DNA from: Mycobacterium sp. 852002-51163_SCH5372311
Lineage (GTDB): Bacteria; Actinomycetota; Actinomycetes; Mycobacteriales; Mycobacteriaceae
Direction: 5' to 3'
NCBI RefSeq assembly: GCF_001667115.1
Contig: NZ_LZIJ01000147.1
Coordinates: 22,733 to 86,732, forward strand
DNA length: 64,000 bases
The notes below the pieces were generated by a model. It had not been told where the DNA came from. It made no database searches and worked only from the letters and a program-made list of their open reading frames with translations. Numbering within the stretch: the stretch's first letter is position 1; each line of letters begins with the position of its first letter. Shown here one piece after another: positions 25,739 to 35,190 of this stretch. The translations under genes were made by a program, and so were the position numbers.

Positions 25739-27103
25739 TCACGCGCCCAGCATGGCCTGGCCGCAGACACGAATGACGTTGCCCGTCACCGCATTCGAAG
25801 CCGGGCTGGCGAAATAAGCGATGGTCTCGGCGACGTCGACGGGCTGACCGCCCTGCAACAGCGAGTTCAGCCGGCGGCCCACCTCCCGGGTGGCCAGCGG
25901 GATGGCCGCCGTCATCTGAGTTTCGATGAAGCCCGGTGCGACGGCGTTGATCGTGATGCCCTTTTCGGCGAGTCCGGGCGCCAGCGCCTGAGTGAGACCG
26001 ATCATTCCGGCCTTGGTGGTGGCGTAGTTGGTCTGCCCGCGGTTGCCGGCGATGCCGGCCATCGACGACAGGCCGATCACCCGGCCGCCGTTCCCGATGC
26101 TGCCGTTGCCGATCAGGCCTTCGGTAAGACGTTGAGGGGCAAGCAGATTGACGGCCAACACGGCGTCCCAGCGGGCGTCGTCCATGTTGACCAGGAGCTT
26201 GTCGCGGGTGATGCCGGCGTTGTTGACCAGGATGTCGGCGCGCCCACCGTGGTGGTCGCGCAGGTGCTGGGTGATCTGGTCGACGGCGTCGTCGGCGGTG
26301 ACGTCGAGCCACAACGGCGTGCCGCCGACCTTGCTGGCCGTTTCGGCCAGGGTCTCCTCAGCCGATTCCACGTCGATCGCGACCACGCGTGCGCCGTCGC
26401 GGGCGAACACCTCGGCGATGGTTGCGCCGATGCCCCGCGCGGCGCCGGTCACAATGGCGATCTTGCCGTCCAGGGGTCGGTCCCAGTCGGCCGGTGGCGT
26501 GGAGTCGGCGGCCCCCACGTAGAACACCTGGCCGTCAACGTAGGCCGACTTGGCCGAGAGAATGAACCGCATGGTGGATTCCAGGCCCGTCGCGGCCGGC
26601 TTGGCGTCCGGAGACAGGTAAACCAGGGCCGCGGTGGACCCGCGGCGCAGCTCCTTGCCCAGCGACCGCGTGAAACCCTCCAGCGCGCGCTGCGCGATCC
26701 GCTCGTCGGTGCCGGCGGCCGCCTCGGGCGTGGTGCCGACGACCACCACCCGCGCGCAACGGCCCAGATTGCGCAGCAACGGGGTGAAGAATTCGTGCAG
26801 GGCCTTCAGCCCGGGAGGTGAGGTGATGCCGGTGGCGTCGAAAACCAGCCCGCCGAACGAGTCGGCCCAGCGTCCGCCGAGGTTGTTGCCCACCACGTCG
26901 TAGTCGTGGTCCAGCGCCGCACGCAACGGCTCGACCACCCTGCCGTCACCCCCGATGAGCAGGGATCCGGCCAGCGGCGGATCGCCCGGCCGGTAGCGGC
27001 GAAGGATCTCGGGCTGCGGGACACCGAGTTGCTTGGCCAGAAAGGATCCGGGGCCGGAGTTGGCAACCTGGGATAACAGATCGGGAGAACGCTTGGTGGC
27101 CAC
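25739..27103 (-). CDS. fabG4: FabG4, 3-oxoacyl-CoA/ACP reductase
   Basis: A 454-residue high-molecular-weight FabG. The N-terminal half is a Rossmann-like domain that is not catalytic. The C-terminal SDR domain has [15 protein letters not shown] (about 218), NNAGITRD, a catalytic Ser in [10 protein letters not shown] and YATTK with Tyr and Lys. FabG4 reduces 3-oxoacyl-thioesters with NADH. GTG 27103 gives exactly the M. tuberculosis length and has GGAAGG before it. The open frame runs 138 codons further upstream across the divergent promoter and should not be used. Confidence 0.95.
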   Translation of the reverse strand: MATKRSPDLLSQVANSGPGSFLAKQLGVPQPEILRRYRPGDPPLAGSLLIGGDGRVVEPLRAALDHDYDVVGNNLGGRWADSFGGLVFDATGITSPPGLKALHEFFTPLLRNLGRCARVVVVGTTPEAAAGTDERIAQRALEGFTRSLGKELRRGSTAALVYLSPDAKPAATGLESTMRFILSAKSAYVDGQVFYVGAADSTPPADWDRPLDGKIAIVTGAARGIGATIAEVFARDGARVVAIDVESAEETLAETASKVGGTPLWLDVTADDAVDQITQHLRDHHGGRADILVNNAGITRDKLLVNMDDARWDAVLAVNLLAPQRLTEGLIGNGSIGNGGRVIGLSSMAGIAGNRGQTNYATTKAGMIGLTQALAPGLAEKGITINAVAPGFIETQMTAAIPLATREVGRRLNSLLQGGQPVDVAETIAYFASPASNAVTGNVIRVCGQAMLGA

Positions 27104-27135
27104 TGAAATGCCTTCCGTGTTGCGGGCGTGTGCGT

Positions 27136-27150
27136 ATACGGCAACCGTAT
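27136..27150. promoter_or_regulatory. Palindrome ATACGG-CAA-CCGTAT in the fabG4/fadA2 promoter
   Basis: A perfect inverted repeat with 6-base arms and a 3-base centre, 33 bases upstream of the fabG4 start. It is distinct from the TTAC-N6-GTAA element 12 bases away. Confidence 0.45.
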
Positions 27151-27161
27151 CTGGGAACGAA

Positions 27162-27177
27162 CTTACTTCAGAGTAAG
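27162..27177. promoter_or_regulatory. Operator-like palindrome CTTACT-TCAG-AGTAAG
   Basis: A perfect 6-bp inverted repeat with a 4-base centre in the divergent fabG4/fadA2 promoter. Its core TTAC-N6-GTAA recurs in front of fadE5 at 30779-30794. Confidence 0.6.
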
Positions 27178-27250
27178 AACAGTGAGTAGTATGGCCGGTA
27201 ACGGCCTGCCCCAAACTGACCCCCAAGGTGACGAGACAGACGGAGACGAA

Positions 27251-28573
27251 GTGGCCCCTGCTGCACAGAACAACTCTCAGACCAGGCGGCGAGTCGCCGT
27301 GCTCGGTGGCAACCGCATCCCATTCGGGAGGTCGGACCGCGCCTACGCCGAGGCGTCCAACCAGGACATGTTCACCGCTGCGCTCGGTGGGCTGGTAGAC
27401 CGCTTCGGCCTGGCCGGGCAGCGGTTGGGTGCGGTGGTCGGCGGCGCGGTGCTCAAGCACAGCCGCGATTTCAACCTGATGCGCGAATGCGTGCTGGGCT
27501 CGGAGCTCTCGCCGCACACGCCGGCGTTCGATCTACAGCAGGCCTGCGGCACGGGTCTGCAGGCCGCGATCGCGGCCGCCGACGGCATCGCGGCGGGCCG
27601 CTACGAGGTGGCGGTAGCCGGCGGCGTCGACACCACGTCTGACGCGCCGATCGCTCTGGGCGACGACCTGCGCCGCACCCTGCTCAAGGTGCGCCGGTCG
27701 AAGTCCAACGTGCAACGGCTGAAACTCGTGGGGACGCTGCCGGCCAACCTCGGGCTCGACCTTCCGGCCAACAGCGAACCGCGCACCGGGCTGTCCATGG
27801 GTGAGCACGCCGCCATCACCGCCAAGCAGCTGGGAATCAAACGTGTCGATCAGGACGAGCTTGCCGTCGCCAGCCACCGCAACATGGCCGACGCCTACGA
27901 CCGAGGCTTCTTCGACGACCTGATCACCCCTTTTCTGGGGCTCTACCGCGACGACAATCTGCGTCCTGACGCCAGCGTCGAGAAGCTGGCGGCGCTGCGG
28001 CCGGTATTCGGCGTCAAGGCCGGCGACGCGACGATGACGGCGGGAAATTCGACCCCGTTGACCGACGGCGCCTCGGTGGCCCTGCTGGCCAGCGAGCAGT
28101 GGGCCGAAGAACACTCCCTGTCTCCGCTGGCCTACTTCGTCGACGCCGAGACGGCGGCTGTCGACTACGTCAACGGAAACGACGGGCTGCTGATGGCGCC
28201 GACCTATGCGGTGCCGCGGCTCCTGGCCCGAAACGGATTGAGCCTGCAGGACTTCGACTTCTACGAAATCCACGAGGCGTTCGCCTCGGTGGTGCTGGCT
28301 CATCTGCAGGCGTGGGAGTCCGAAGAGTACTGCAAGCAGCGGCTGGGCCTGGATGCCGCGCTCGGGCCGATCGACCGGACCAAGGTCAACGTCAACGGCT
28401 CGTCGTTGGCTGCCGGCCACCCCTTCGCCGCCACCGGCGGGCGGATTCTGGCGCAGGCAGCCAAGCAGATCGCCCAGAAAAAGGCTGAGCAATTCGGTGA
28501 CGCCCCGGTGCGCGCGCTGATTTCGATCTGCGCCGCCGGCGGGCAGGGTGTGGCCGCCATTCTGCAGGCCTGA
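27251..28573 (+). CDS. fadA2: FadA2, acetyl-CoA acyltransferase (thiolase)
   Basis: A 440-residue thiolase, which cleaves 3-oxoacyl-CoA with CoA in beta-oxidation or runs in reverse. The nucleophilic Cys is in [12 protein letters not shown] (about 95). The catalytic His motifs are YEIHEAFAS and [10 protein letters not shown], and the second Cys is in SICAAGGQG near the end. GTG 27251 reproduces the M. tuberculosis length and follows GGAGACGAA; an in-frame ATG at 27191 would add 20 residues. It is divergent from fabG4 and followed by two terminators. Confidence 0.93.
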   Translation: MAPAAQNNSQTRRRVAVLGGNRIPFGRSDRAYAEASNQDMFTAALGGLVDRFGLAGQRLGAVVGGAVLKHSRDFNLMRECVLGSELSPHTPAFDLQQACGTGLQAAIAAADGIAAGRYEVAVAGGVDTTSDAPIALGDDLRRTLLKVRRSKSNVQRLKLVGTLPANLGLDLPANSEPRTGLSMGEHAAITAKQLGIKRVDQDELAVASHRNMADAYDRGFFDDLITPFLGLYRDDNLRPDASVEKLAALRPVFGVKAGDATMTAGNSTPLTDGASVALLASEQWAEEHSLSPLAYFVDAETAAVDYVNGNDGLLMAPTYAVPRLLARNGLSLQDFDFYEIHEAFASVVLAHLQAWESEEYCKQRLGLDAALGPIDRTKVNVNGSSLAAGHPFAATGGRILAQAAKQIAQKKAEQFGDAPVRALISICAAGGQGVAAILQA

Positions 28574-28774
28574 GCCGGCGGGCATCCCATCGCGCTCACA
28601 GAAAACACCACGCTGAGACCAATGGGTTTCTTTTGGTGCGGTTTGTAACCCTAACGAACGGGTATCTGAGGGTTCGGATAGCCCCGTGTTGCGGTCTGAC
28701 CCCCCGACCCCGACGGCGATACGGGGCTTCCCTGAAAACGACCGCCAGTCAGCGGAGACGGGCGTCCGGAAAGG

Positions 28775-28805
28775 CCGCCGCTGGAGTGAGGGGATCCAGC
28801 GGCGG
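28775..28805 (+). terminator. Terminator hairpin after fadA2
   Basis: CCGCCGCTGGA pairs perfectly with TCCAGCGGCGG across a 9-base loop and is followed by TCTTTT, a classic intrinsic terminator for plus-strand transcripts. Confidence 0.8.
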
Positions 28806-28831
28806 TCTTTTGAGTTGCACTCGGACAAAAC

Positions 28832-28865
28832 AGGTCCCCCGCTTCGGCGTGGAAGCGGGGGACCT
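28832..28865. terminator. Bidirectional terminator between fadA2 and fadE5
   Basis: AGGTCCCCCGCTTC and its exact complement form a 14-bp stem with a 6-base loop. T-rich sequence follows in both directions (TTGCTTTG on plus, TGTTTTG on minus), so it can stop both genes. Confidence 0.85.
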
Positions 28866-28892
28866 TTGCTTTGAAATCCGGTCGGCCTGGCC

Positions 28893-30728
28893 TTAGAAGG
28901 CAGCCTCGTCGAGTTCCATGATGTCGTTGTCGAGCGTCTCGATGACCTCGCGAGTGCTGGTCAGCAACGGCAGGAAGTTCTTCGCGAAGAACGACGCCAC
29001 CGCGATCTTGCCCTCGTAGAAGGACCGCTCGGCACCGCTGGCGCCGGCGTCGAGTGCGGCCACCGCTACTGCGGCCTGACGCTGCAGCAACCAGCCGATC
29101 ACCAGATCGCCGACGCTCATCAGGAAGCGGACCGAACCCAGCCCCACCTTGTACAGGCTGGTGACGTCCTCCTGCGCGGCCATCAGGTAGCCGGTCAGCG
29201 AGGCCGCCATGGCCTGGACGTCGACCAGCGCCTTGGACAGCACCTCGCGCTCCATCTTCAGCCGGCCGTTGCCGGACTCGTTGTCGACGAACTGCTGGAT
29301 CTCGCCCGCCACGTGGGCCAAGGCAACACCCTTGTCACGGATGATCTTGCGGAAGAAGAAATCCTGCGCCTGAATGGCCGTGGTGCCCTCGTAGAGCGAG
29401 TCGATCTTGGCGTCACGGATGTACTGCTCGATCGGGTAGTCCTGCAGGAAGCCGGACCCTCCGAAGGTCTGCAGGCTCTCGGTGAGCTTCGCGTAGGCCT
29501 GTTCGGAGCCGACGCCCTTGACCACCGGCAGCATCAGGTCGTTGATCCTGGCCGCCAACTTGGCGTCCACACCGTGCACCGCCTCGGCGACCGCGGCATC
29601 CTGGAACGTCGCGGTGTAGATGTACAGCGCACGCAGACCCTCGGCGTAGGCCTTCTGGGTCATCAGCGACCGGCGCACGTCGGGGTGGTGCGTGATGGTC
29701 ACCCGCGGCGCGGTCTTGTCCGTCATCTGGGTCAGATCGGCGCCCTGCACCCGGGACTTGGCGTACTCGAGCGCGTTCAGGTAGCCGGTCGACAGGGTGG
29801 CGATCGCCTTCGTGCCGACCATCATGCGGGCCTGCTCGATGACCTCGAACATCTGCGCAATACCGTTGTGCACCTCGCCGACCAGCCAGCCCTTCGCGGG
29901 CACGCCGTGCTGGCCGAGCGACAGCTCACACGTCGCGGAGACCTTCAGGCCCATCTTGTGCTCGACGTTGGTGACGAACACGCCGTTACGCTCACCCAGC
30001 TCGCCGGTTTCGAAGTCGAACAGGAACTTCGGTACGAAGAACAGCGACAGCCCCTTGGTGCCCGGGCCGGCGCCCTCGGGGCGGGCCAGCACCAAGTGGA
30101 AGATGTTCTCGAACAGGTCGCCGGAATCGGCTGACGTGATGAATCGCTTGACACCGTCGATGTGCCAGGAGCCGTCCTCCTGCTGGACGGCTTTGGTCCG
30201 TCCGGCGCCCACATCGGAGCCGGCGTCCGGCTCGGTGAGCACCATGGTCGATCCCCAGCCGCGTTCGGCGGCCATGATCGCCCACTTCTTCTGCTCCTCG
30301 GTGCCGAGGTTGTAGAAGATCTGCGCGAAACCCGCGCCGCCGGCGTACATCCATGCCGCGGGGTTGGCGCCCAGAATGTGTTCGTGCAAAGCCCACAACA
30401 GCGCCTTGGGCGCCGGAGTGCCACCGAGTTCCTCGTCGAGGGCGACCTTGTCCCAACCCCCATCGATAACCGCGCGAACCGAGTTCTTGAACGACTCCGG
30501 CAAGGTCACCGAGTGGGTCTCCGGGTCGAAAACCGGCGGGTTACGGTCGCCTTCGACGAATGAATCAGCCACCGGCCCCTCGGCGAGTCGGCTGATCTCC
30601 GCCAGCATTTCGCGGGCGACATCAGCGTCCAGATCGCTGTACTCGCCTTCGCCTAAAGCCTTGTCAACGCCGAAGACCTCAAACAGGTTGAATACCTGGT
30701 CGCGGACGTTGCTCTTGTAGTGGCTCAC
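28893..30728 (-). CDS. fadE5: FadE5, acyl-CoA dehydrogenase
   Basis: A 611-residue acyl-CoA dehydrogenase, the same length as M. tuberculosis FadE5. It introduces the alpha-beta double bond into acyl-CoAs in fatty-acid oxidation with FAD. Visible motifs are [19 protein letters not shown] and [14 protein letters not shown], and [18 protein letters not shown], where the Glu in YEGTT is the usual catalytic base position. The extra N-terminal and C-terminal helices make it longer than classic 380-residue enzymes. GTG 30728 ([11 protein letters not shown]) follows GAGGAGG. It is probably regulated through the operator at 30779. Confidence 0.95.
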   Translation of the reverse strand: MSHYKSNVRDQVFNLFEVFGVDKALGEGEYSDLDADVAREMLAEISRLAEGPVADSFVEGDRNPPVFDPETHSVTLPESFKNSVRAVIDGGWDKVALDEELGGTPAPKALLWALHEHILGANPAAWMYAGGAGFAQIFYNLGTEEQKKWAIMAAERGWGSTMVLTEPDAGSDVGAGRTKAVQQEDGSWHIDGVKRFITSADSGDLFENIFHLVLARPEGAGPGTKGLSLFFVPKFLFDFETGELGERNGVFVTNVEHKMGLKVSATCELSLGQHGVPAKGWLVGEVHNGIAQMFEVIEQARMMVGTKAIATLSTGYLNALEYAKSRVQGADLTQMTDKTAPRVTITHHPDVRRSLMTQKAYAEGLRALYIYTATFQDAAVAEAVHGVDAKLAARINDLMLPVVKGVGSEQAYAKLTESLQTFGGSGFLQDYPIEQYIRDAKIDSLYEGTTAIQAQDFFFRKIIRDKGVALAHVAGEIQQFVDNESGNGRLKMEREVLSKALVDVQAMAASLTGYLMAAQEDVTSLYKVGLGSVRFLMSVGDLVIGWLLQRQAAVAVAALDAGASGAERSFYEGKIAVASFFAKNFLPLLTSTREVIETLDNDIMELDEAAF

Positions 30729-30778
30729 TACGTTCCTCCTCGTTGAGAATGCCACTTGTGGTTGGGCACTAGGGCTAA

Positions 30779-30794
30779 GTTACCCACCAGTAAC
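30779..30794. promoter_or_regulatory. Operator-like palindrome GTTAC-CCACCA-GTAAC before fadE5
   Basis: An inverted repeat with 5-base arms. It shares TTAC-N6-GTAA with the site in the fabG4/fadA2 promoter. It overlaps the expected transcription start downstream of the -10 box at 30803, a good place for a repressor. Confidence 0.6.
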
Positions 30795-30802
30795 ACCGCT
30801 AA

Positions 30803-30835
30803 ACTATATCCGTCTGATGGTCCAACGCAAGTCAA
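30803..30835 (-). promoter_or_regulatory. Candidate fadE5 promoter
   Basis: On the minus strand TATAGT (30803-30808) resembles a -10 box. TTGCGT with a 16-base gap, or TTGACT at 30830-30835 with a longer gap, could be the -35 box. Confidence 0.4.
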
Positions 30836-30863
30836 TGTGAGCTAAATTTCACTATCTAACTAA

Positions 30864-30875
30864 CCAACCGGTTGG
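30864..30875. promoter_or_regulatory. 12-bp palindrome CCAACCGGTTGG
   Basis: A perfect palindrome between fadE5 and the divergent dioxygenase gene, about 54 bases before the dioxygenase start. Its half-site resembles the element in front of fadE6 (56097-56110). Confidence 0.45.
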
Positions 30876-30928
30876 GAACGCGTCGGCAGCCCTTTGACCT
30901 GCGGCGATGGGATTTCAAGAGGAGTGTG

Positions 30929-31951
30929 GTGAGCGTCACGGCCCTCCCGGTGATCGATGCGCGCGCCGACCCCGACGCGCTGCGCGAAGGCCTGCGCGAG
31001 GCCGCGCACGAGGTGGGTTTCTGCTATCTGACCGGCCACGGGGTGCCGGAGACGCTGGTGGGCAAGGTGCTCGCGACGGCGCGTCGGCTGTTTGCGCTGC
31101 CGCAGGCGGACAAAGACGCCATCGCCATGGTGCATAGCCCCCATTTCCGGGGATACACGCGGCTCGGTGGCGAGCTGACCCGCGGTGAGGTGGACTGGCG
31201 CGAGCAGATCGACGTGGGGCCGCAACGCCCCTCGATCGGAGGGACCGGCAAGCCGGATTACTTGTGGCTGCAAGGGCCCAACCAGTGGCCGGCGGCGCTG
31301 CCGGAACTGCCCGGCGTGATCGCGGAATGGGACGCCGCGCTTTCGCGCGTTGCCCGAACGTTGCTGCGCCACTGGGCGGTTTCGCTGGGCAGTCCGCCCG
31401 ACGTGTTCGACGCGGCCTTCGCCGGAGCGCCCGCCACGCTGATCAAGGTGATCCGGTACCCCGCGCCGACAGCCGGCGCGCAAGGCGTTGGCGCGCACAA
31501 AGATTCGGGGGTGCTGACGCTGCTGTTGGCCGAGCCGGGCAGCCGCGGACTGCAGGTGCGCCTACCCGATTCAGGGCAGTGGATCGAGGTGCCGCCGTTG
31601 GACGGCGCGTTCGTCGTCAATATCGGTGAGCTGCTCGAGGTCGCGACCAGCGGCTACCTGCGCGCCACCGAACACCGGGTGAACCTGCAGTTCCCGGCCG
31701 TCGAGCGGCTTTCGGTGGCGTACTTCTTCAACCCCCGGCTGGACGCGCGGATACCGGTGCTCTCGCTGCCCGCCAAACTGGCCGCCCGGGCCGGGATGCG
31801 CCCGGACCCGTCGGATCCGATCTTCGCCGTCTACGGGCGCAACGCGTGGAAGAGCAGATTGCGCGCGCACCCGGATGTGGCTGCCGCGCACGGATATGCA
31901 CCCGGTAGGCTCCAAACCGAGAATCCCGTTCTCGGCTCGAGGGGCGAATGA
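30929..31951 (+). CDS. 2-oxoglutarate/Fe(II)-dependent dioxygenase (isopenicillin-N-synthase-like)
   Basis: A 340-residue enzyme of the IPNS/flavonol-synthase type. The iron ligands appear as H-x-D in GAHKDSGVLTLLL (about residue 190) and His in RATEHRVNL. The 2-oxoglutarate arginine lies in ERLSVAYFFNP. The N-terminal DIOX_N part (LREAAHEVGFCYLTGHGV) is typical. GAGGAG precedes GTG 30929. It lies between fadE5 and the Rv0245-like flavin reductase, where I recall no such gene in M. tuberculosis, and so looks like an insertion. Substrate unknown. Confidence 0.85.
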   Translation: MSVTALPVIDARADPDALREGLREAAHEVGFCYLTGHGVPETLVGKVLATARRLFALPQADKDAIAMVHSPHFRGYTRLGGELTRGEVDWREQIDVGPQRPSIGGTGKPDYLWLQGPNQWPAALPELPGVIAEWDAALSRVARTLLRHWAVSLGSPPDVFDAAFAGAPATLIKVIRYPAPTAGAQGVGAHKDSGVLTLLLAEPGSRGLQVRLPDSGQWIEVPPLDGAFVVNIGELLEVATSGYLRATEHRVNLQFPAVERLSVAYFFNPRLDARIPVLSLPAKLAARAGMRPDPSDPIFAVYGRNAWKSRLRAHPDVAAAHGYAPGRLQTENPVLGSRGE

Positions 31952-32449
<498 letters not shown>

Positions 32450-32473
32450 GGACGGCGACCAGCCCGCCTCGGT

Positions 32474-33220
32474 TCAGCGGCGGAACAGTTTGTTGCCCAG
32501 CCAGACCACCGGATCGTATTTGCGATCGGCGACCCGTTCTTTCATCGGAATCAGCGCGTTGTCGGTGATCTTGATGTTTTCCGGGCACACCTCGGTGCAG
32601 CACTTGGTGATGTTGCAATAGCCCAGGCCGAACTCGTCCTGCGCCTGGTTGCGCCGGTCCAGCGTGTCCAACGGATGCATTTCCAGTTCGGCGACGCGCA
32701 TCAGGAAGCGCGGGCCGGCGAAAGCCTGCTTGTTTTCCTCGTGATCGCGGACCACGTGGCAGACGTTTTGGCACAGGAAGCACTCGATGCACTTGCGGAA
32801 CTCCTGTGAGCGCTGCACGTCGACCTGCGCCATCCGGTATTCGCCGGGCTGCAGTTCCTTTGGCGGCGCGAACGACGGGATCTCCCGCGCCTTCTCGTAG
32901 TTGAACGACACGTCGGTGACCAGGTCGCGGATCACCGGGAAGGTGCGCATCGGGGTGACGGTGACGGTTTCGTCCTCGCTGAACGTGGACATCCGGGTCA
33001 TGCACATCAGTCGGGGCTTGCCGTTGATCTCCGCGGAGCAGGACCCGCACTTGCCCGCCTTGCAGTTCCAGCGGACCGCGAGGTCTGGCGTCTGGGTCTG
33101 CTGCAGGCGGAGGATCACGTCGAGCACGACTTCGCCGTCGTTGACCTCGACGGTGAAATCGCGCAGCTCGCCGCCGCTTTCGTCGCCGCGCCATACGCGC
33201 AGGCTGGCGTTGTAGCTCAT
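32474..33220 (-). CDS. sdhB: Succinate dehydrogenase 1 iron-sulfur subunit
   Basis: A 248-residue Fe-S protein. The N-terminal [2Fe-2S] region shows WNCKAGKCGSCSAEING and MCMTRM. The C-terminal [4Fe-4S]/[3Fe-4S] motifs are CIECFLCQNVCH and CCTEVCP. It carries electrons from the flavoprotein to the membrane subunit. Its start overlaps the sdhA stop by one base. It corresponds to Rv0247c. Confidence 0.94.
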   Translation of the reverse strand: MSYNASLRVWRGDESGGELRDFTVEVNDGEVVLDVILRLQQTQTPDLAVRWNCKAGKCGSCSAEINGKPRLMCMTRMSTFSEDETVTVTPMRTFPVIRDLVTDVSFNYEKAREIPSFAPPKELQPGEYRMAQVDVQRSQEFRKCIECFLCQNVCHVVRDHEENKQAFAGPRFLMRVAELEMHPLDTLDRRNQAQDEFGLGYCNITKCCTEVCPENIKITDNALIPMKERVADRKYDPVVWLGNKLFRR

Positions 33221-35148
33221 CAGCTCTCCGTCCTCGGGGTCCGTCCCGGATGGTCGGCCAGCTCCTCGTCGGTGTAGTACTTCTCCAACTCGGAGATCTC
33301 GAAGAGCTCAAGCAGGTCAGGCCGCATCGGTACCTGTGGCTCGCGGGTGATGATGACGCGCGAGTCGCTCGTGTCGCCGTACCCGACCCGGCACACCAGC
33401 AGGGTGTTGCGCCAGTTGGCATCCATGCTCGGGTGGTCGTCGCGGGTGTGCCCGCCGCGGCTCTCGGTGCGCTCCAGCGCTGCCTTGGCTACACACTCGC
33501 TGACCAGCAGCATGTTGCGCAGGTCGAGGGCGAGGTTCCAGCCCGGGTTGTATTGGCGGTTGCCCTCGACCTGGACGTTCTGGTAGCGCGTCCACAACTC
33601 GTTCAACCGGGTCAGCGCCTTGGTGATCTCGTCCTCCTTGCGGATGATGCCCACCAGGTCGTTCATCACCTGCTGCAGGTCGAGTTGCAGCGTGTACGGA
33701 TTCTCCGCTGCGGAGCCGTCGGCCGGGCCCTCGAAAGGCTTCACCGCCACCTCGGCGGCGGCGTCGACGGCTTCCGGCGAAACCGTCGGGCGGCTGCTCA
33801 GCGCGCGCACGTAGTCGGCCGCGCCCAGGCCGGCGCGCCGGCCGAACACCAGCAGGTCCGACAGCGAGTTACCGCCCAGCCGGTTGGAGCCGTGCATGCC
33901 GCCGGAGCATTCGCCGGCGGCGAAGAGACCGGGAACGGTGGCGGCTCCGGTGTCGGCGTCCACCTCGACGCCACCCATCACGTAGTGGCAGGTGGGGCCA
34001 ACCTCCATCGGCTCCTTGGTGATGTCGACCCCGGCCAGCTCCTTGAACTGGTGATACATCGACGGCAGGCGCCGGTTGATCTCCGCGGGGGTCAACCGTG
34101 AGGCGATGTCGAGGAAGACACCGCCGTGCGGGCTGCCGCGGCCCGCTTTGACCTCCGAGTTGATCGCTCGCGCGACCTCGTCGCGGGGCAGCAGGTCCGG
34201 GGTGCGACGGGCCGAGTCGTTGTCCTTGAGCCATTGGTCGGCCTCTTGTTCGGTCTCGGCGTACTGGCCCTTGAACACCGGAGGGATGTAGTCGAACATG
34301 AACCGCTTGTTCTCGGAGTTCTTCAGCACTCCGCCGTCGCCGCGAACACCCTCGGTGACCAGGATCCCTTTCACACTGGGCGGCCACACCATGCCGGTCG
34401 GGTGGAACTGGACGAACTCCATGTTGATCAGCGTCGCCCCGGCCCGCAGCGCCAGCGCATGGCCGTCGCCGGTGTACTCCCAGGAATTCGAGGTCACCTT
34501 GAACGACTTGCCGATCCCCCCGGTGGCCAGCACGACGGCGGGCGCCTCGAACACGACGAAGCGGCCGCTCTCGCGCCAGTAGCCGAACGCTCCCGAGATG
34601 GCGCCGTGGTCCTTGAGCAGCTCGGTGATCGTGCATTCGGCGAACACCTTGATGCGCGCCTCGTAGTCGCCGAGTTCGGCGTAGTCCTCCTGCTGTAGCG
34701 AGACGATTTTCTGCTGCATGGTGCGAATCAGCTCGAGGCCCGTGCGGTCGCCGACGTGCGCCAGCCGGGGATAGGTGTGCCCACCGAAGTTGCGCTGACT
34801 GATCCGGCCGTCTTTGGTGCGGTCGAACAACGCGCCGTAGGTCTCCAGCTCCCAGACCCGGTCTGGTGCCTCCTTGGCGTGCAGCTCGGCCATCCGCCAG
34901 TTGTTCAGGAACTTCCCACCGCGCATCGTGTCGCCGAAGTGGGTCTTCCAGTTGTCTTTCGGGTTGGTGTTGCCCATCGCGGCCGCGCAGCCGCCTTCGG
35001 CCATCACCGTGTGGGCCTTGCCGAACAGGGATTTGCACACCACGGCGACCTTCAGGCCGCGTTCGCGCGCCTCGATGACCGCGCGCAACCCAGCGCCGCC
35101 GGCACCGATCACGACTACGTCGTAGGAGTGCCGTTCGACCTCAACCAT
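33220..35148 (-). CDS. sdhA: Succinate dehydrogenase 1 flavoprotein subunit
   Basis: A 642-residue flavoprotein. It has an FAD motif at the N-terminus (VVVIGAGGAGLRAVIEA), the covalent-FAD histidine region in KAHTVMAEGGCAAAMGN, and catalytic regions such as MEFVQFHPTG and GNSLSDLLVFGRRAG. It oxidises succinate to fumarate, linked to the quinone pool. It corresponds to Rv0248c, and its order with sdhC upstream and sdhB downstream is conserved. Confidence 0.95.
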   Translation of the reverse strand: MVEVERHSYDVVVIGAGGAGLRAVIEARERGLKVAVVCKSLFGKAHTVMAEGGCAAAMGNTNPKDNWKTHFGDTMRGGKFLNNWRMAELHAKEAPDRVWELETYGALFDRTKDGRISQRNFGGHTYPRLAHVGDRTGLELIRTMQQKIVSLQQEDYAELGDYEARIKVFAECTITELLKDHGAISGAFGYWRESGRFVVFEAPAVVLATGGIGKSFKVTSNSWEYTGDGHALALRAGATLINMEFVQFHPTGMVWPPSVKGILVTEGVRGDGGVLKNSENKRFMFDYIPPVFKGQYAETEQEADQWLKDNDSARRTPDLLPRDEVARAINSEVKAGRGSPHGGVFLDIASRLTPAEINRRLPSMYHQFKELAGVDITKEPMEVGPTCHYVMGGVEVDADTGAATVPGLFAAGECSGGMHGSNRLGGNSLSDLLVFGRRAGLGAADYVRALSSRPTVSPEAVDAAAEVAVKPFEGPADGSAAENPYTLQLDLQQVMNDLVGIIRKEDEITKALTRLNELWTRYQNVQVEGNRQYNPGWNLALDLRNMLLVSECVAKAALERTESRGGHTRDDHPSMDANWRNTLLVCRVGYGDTSDSRVIITREPQVPMRPDLLELFEISELEKYYTDEELADHPGRTPRTES

Positions 35149-35190
35149 GAAACCTCGCTCAGCTTTCGTGCTAACTCTTTGTGAAATGGC

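Larger units (their letters stand above)
28574..28892. other. Intergenic region between convergent fadA2 and fadE5
   Basis: No gene is visible. The 319 bases contain two strong hairpins, listed separately, in the half next to fadE5. Confidence 0.7.

Noticed and set aside
27104..27517. Upstream extension of FabG4 to 592 residues
   Set aside because: It would cover the divergent promoter and the start of fadA2; the M. tuberculosis length fits GTG 27103.
27533..28828. 431-residue minus-strand open frame opposite fadA2
   Set aside because: Antisense shadow of a well-supported thiolase gene.
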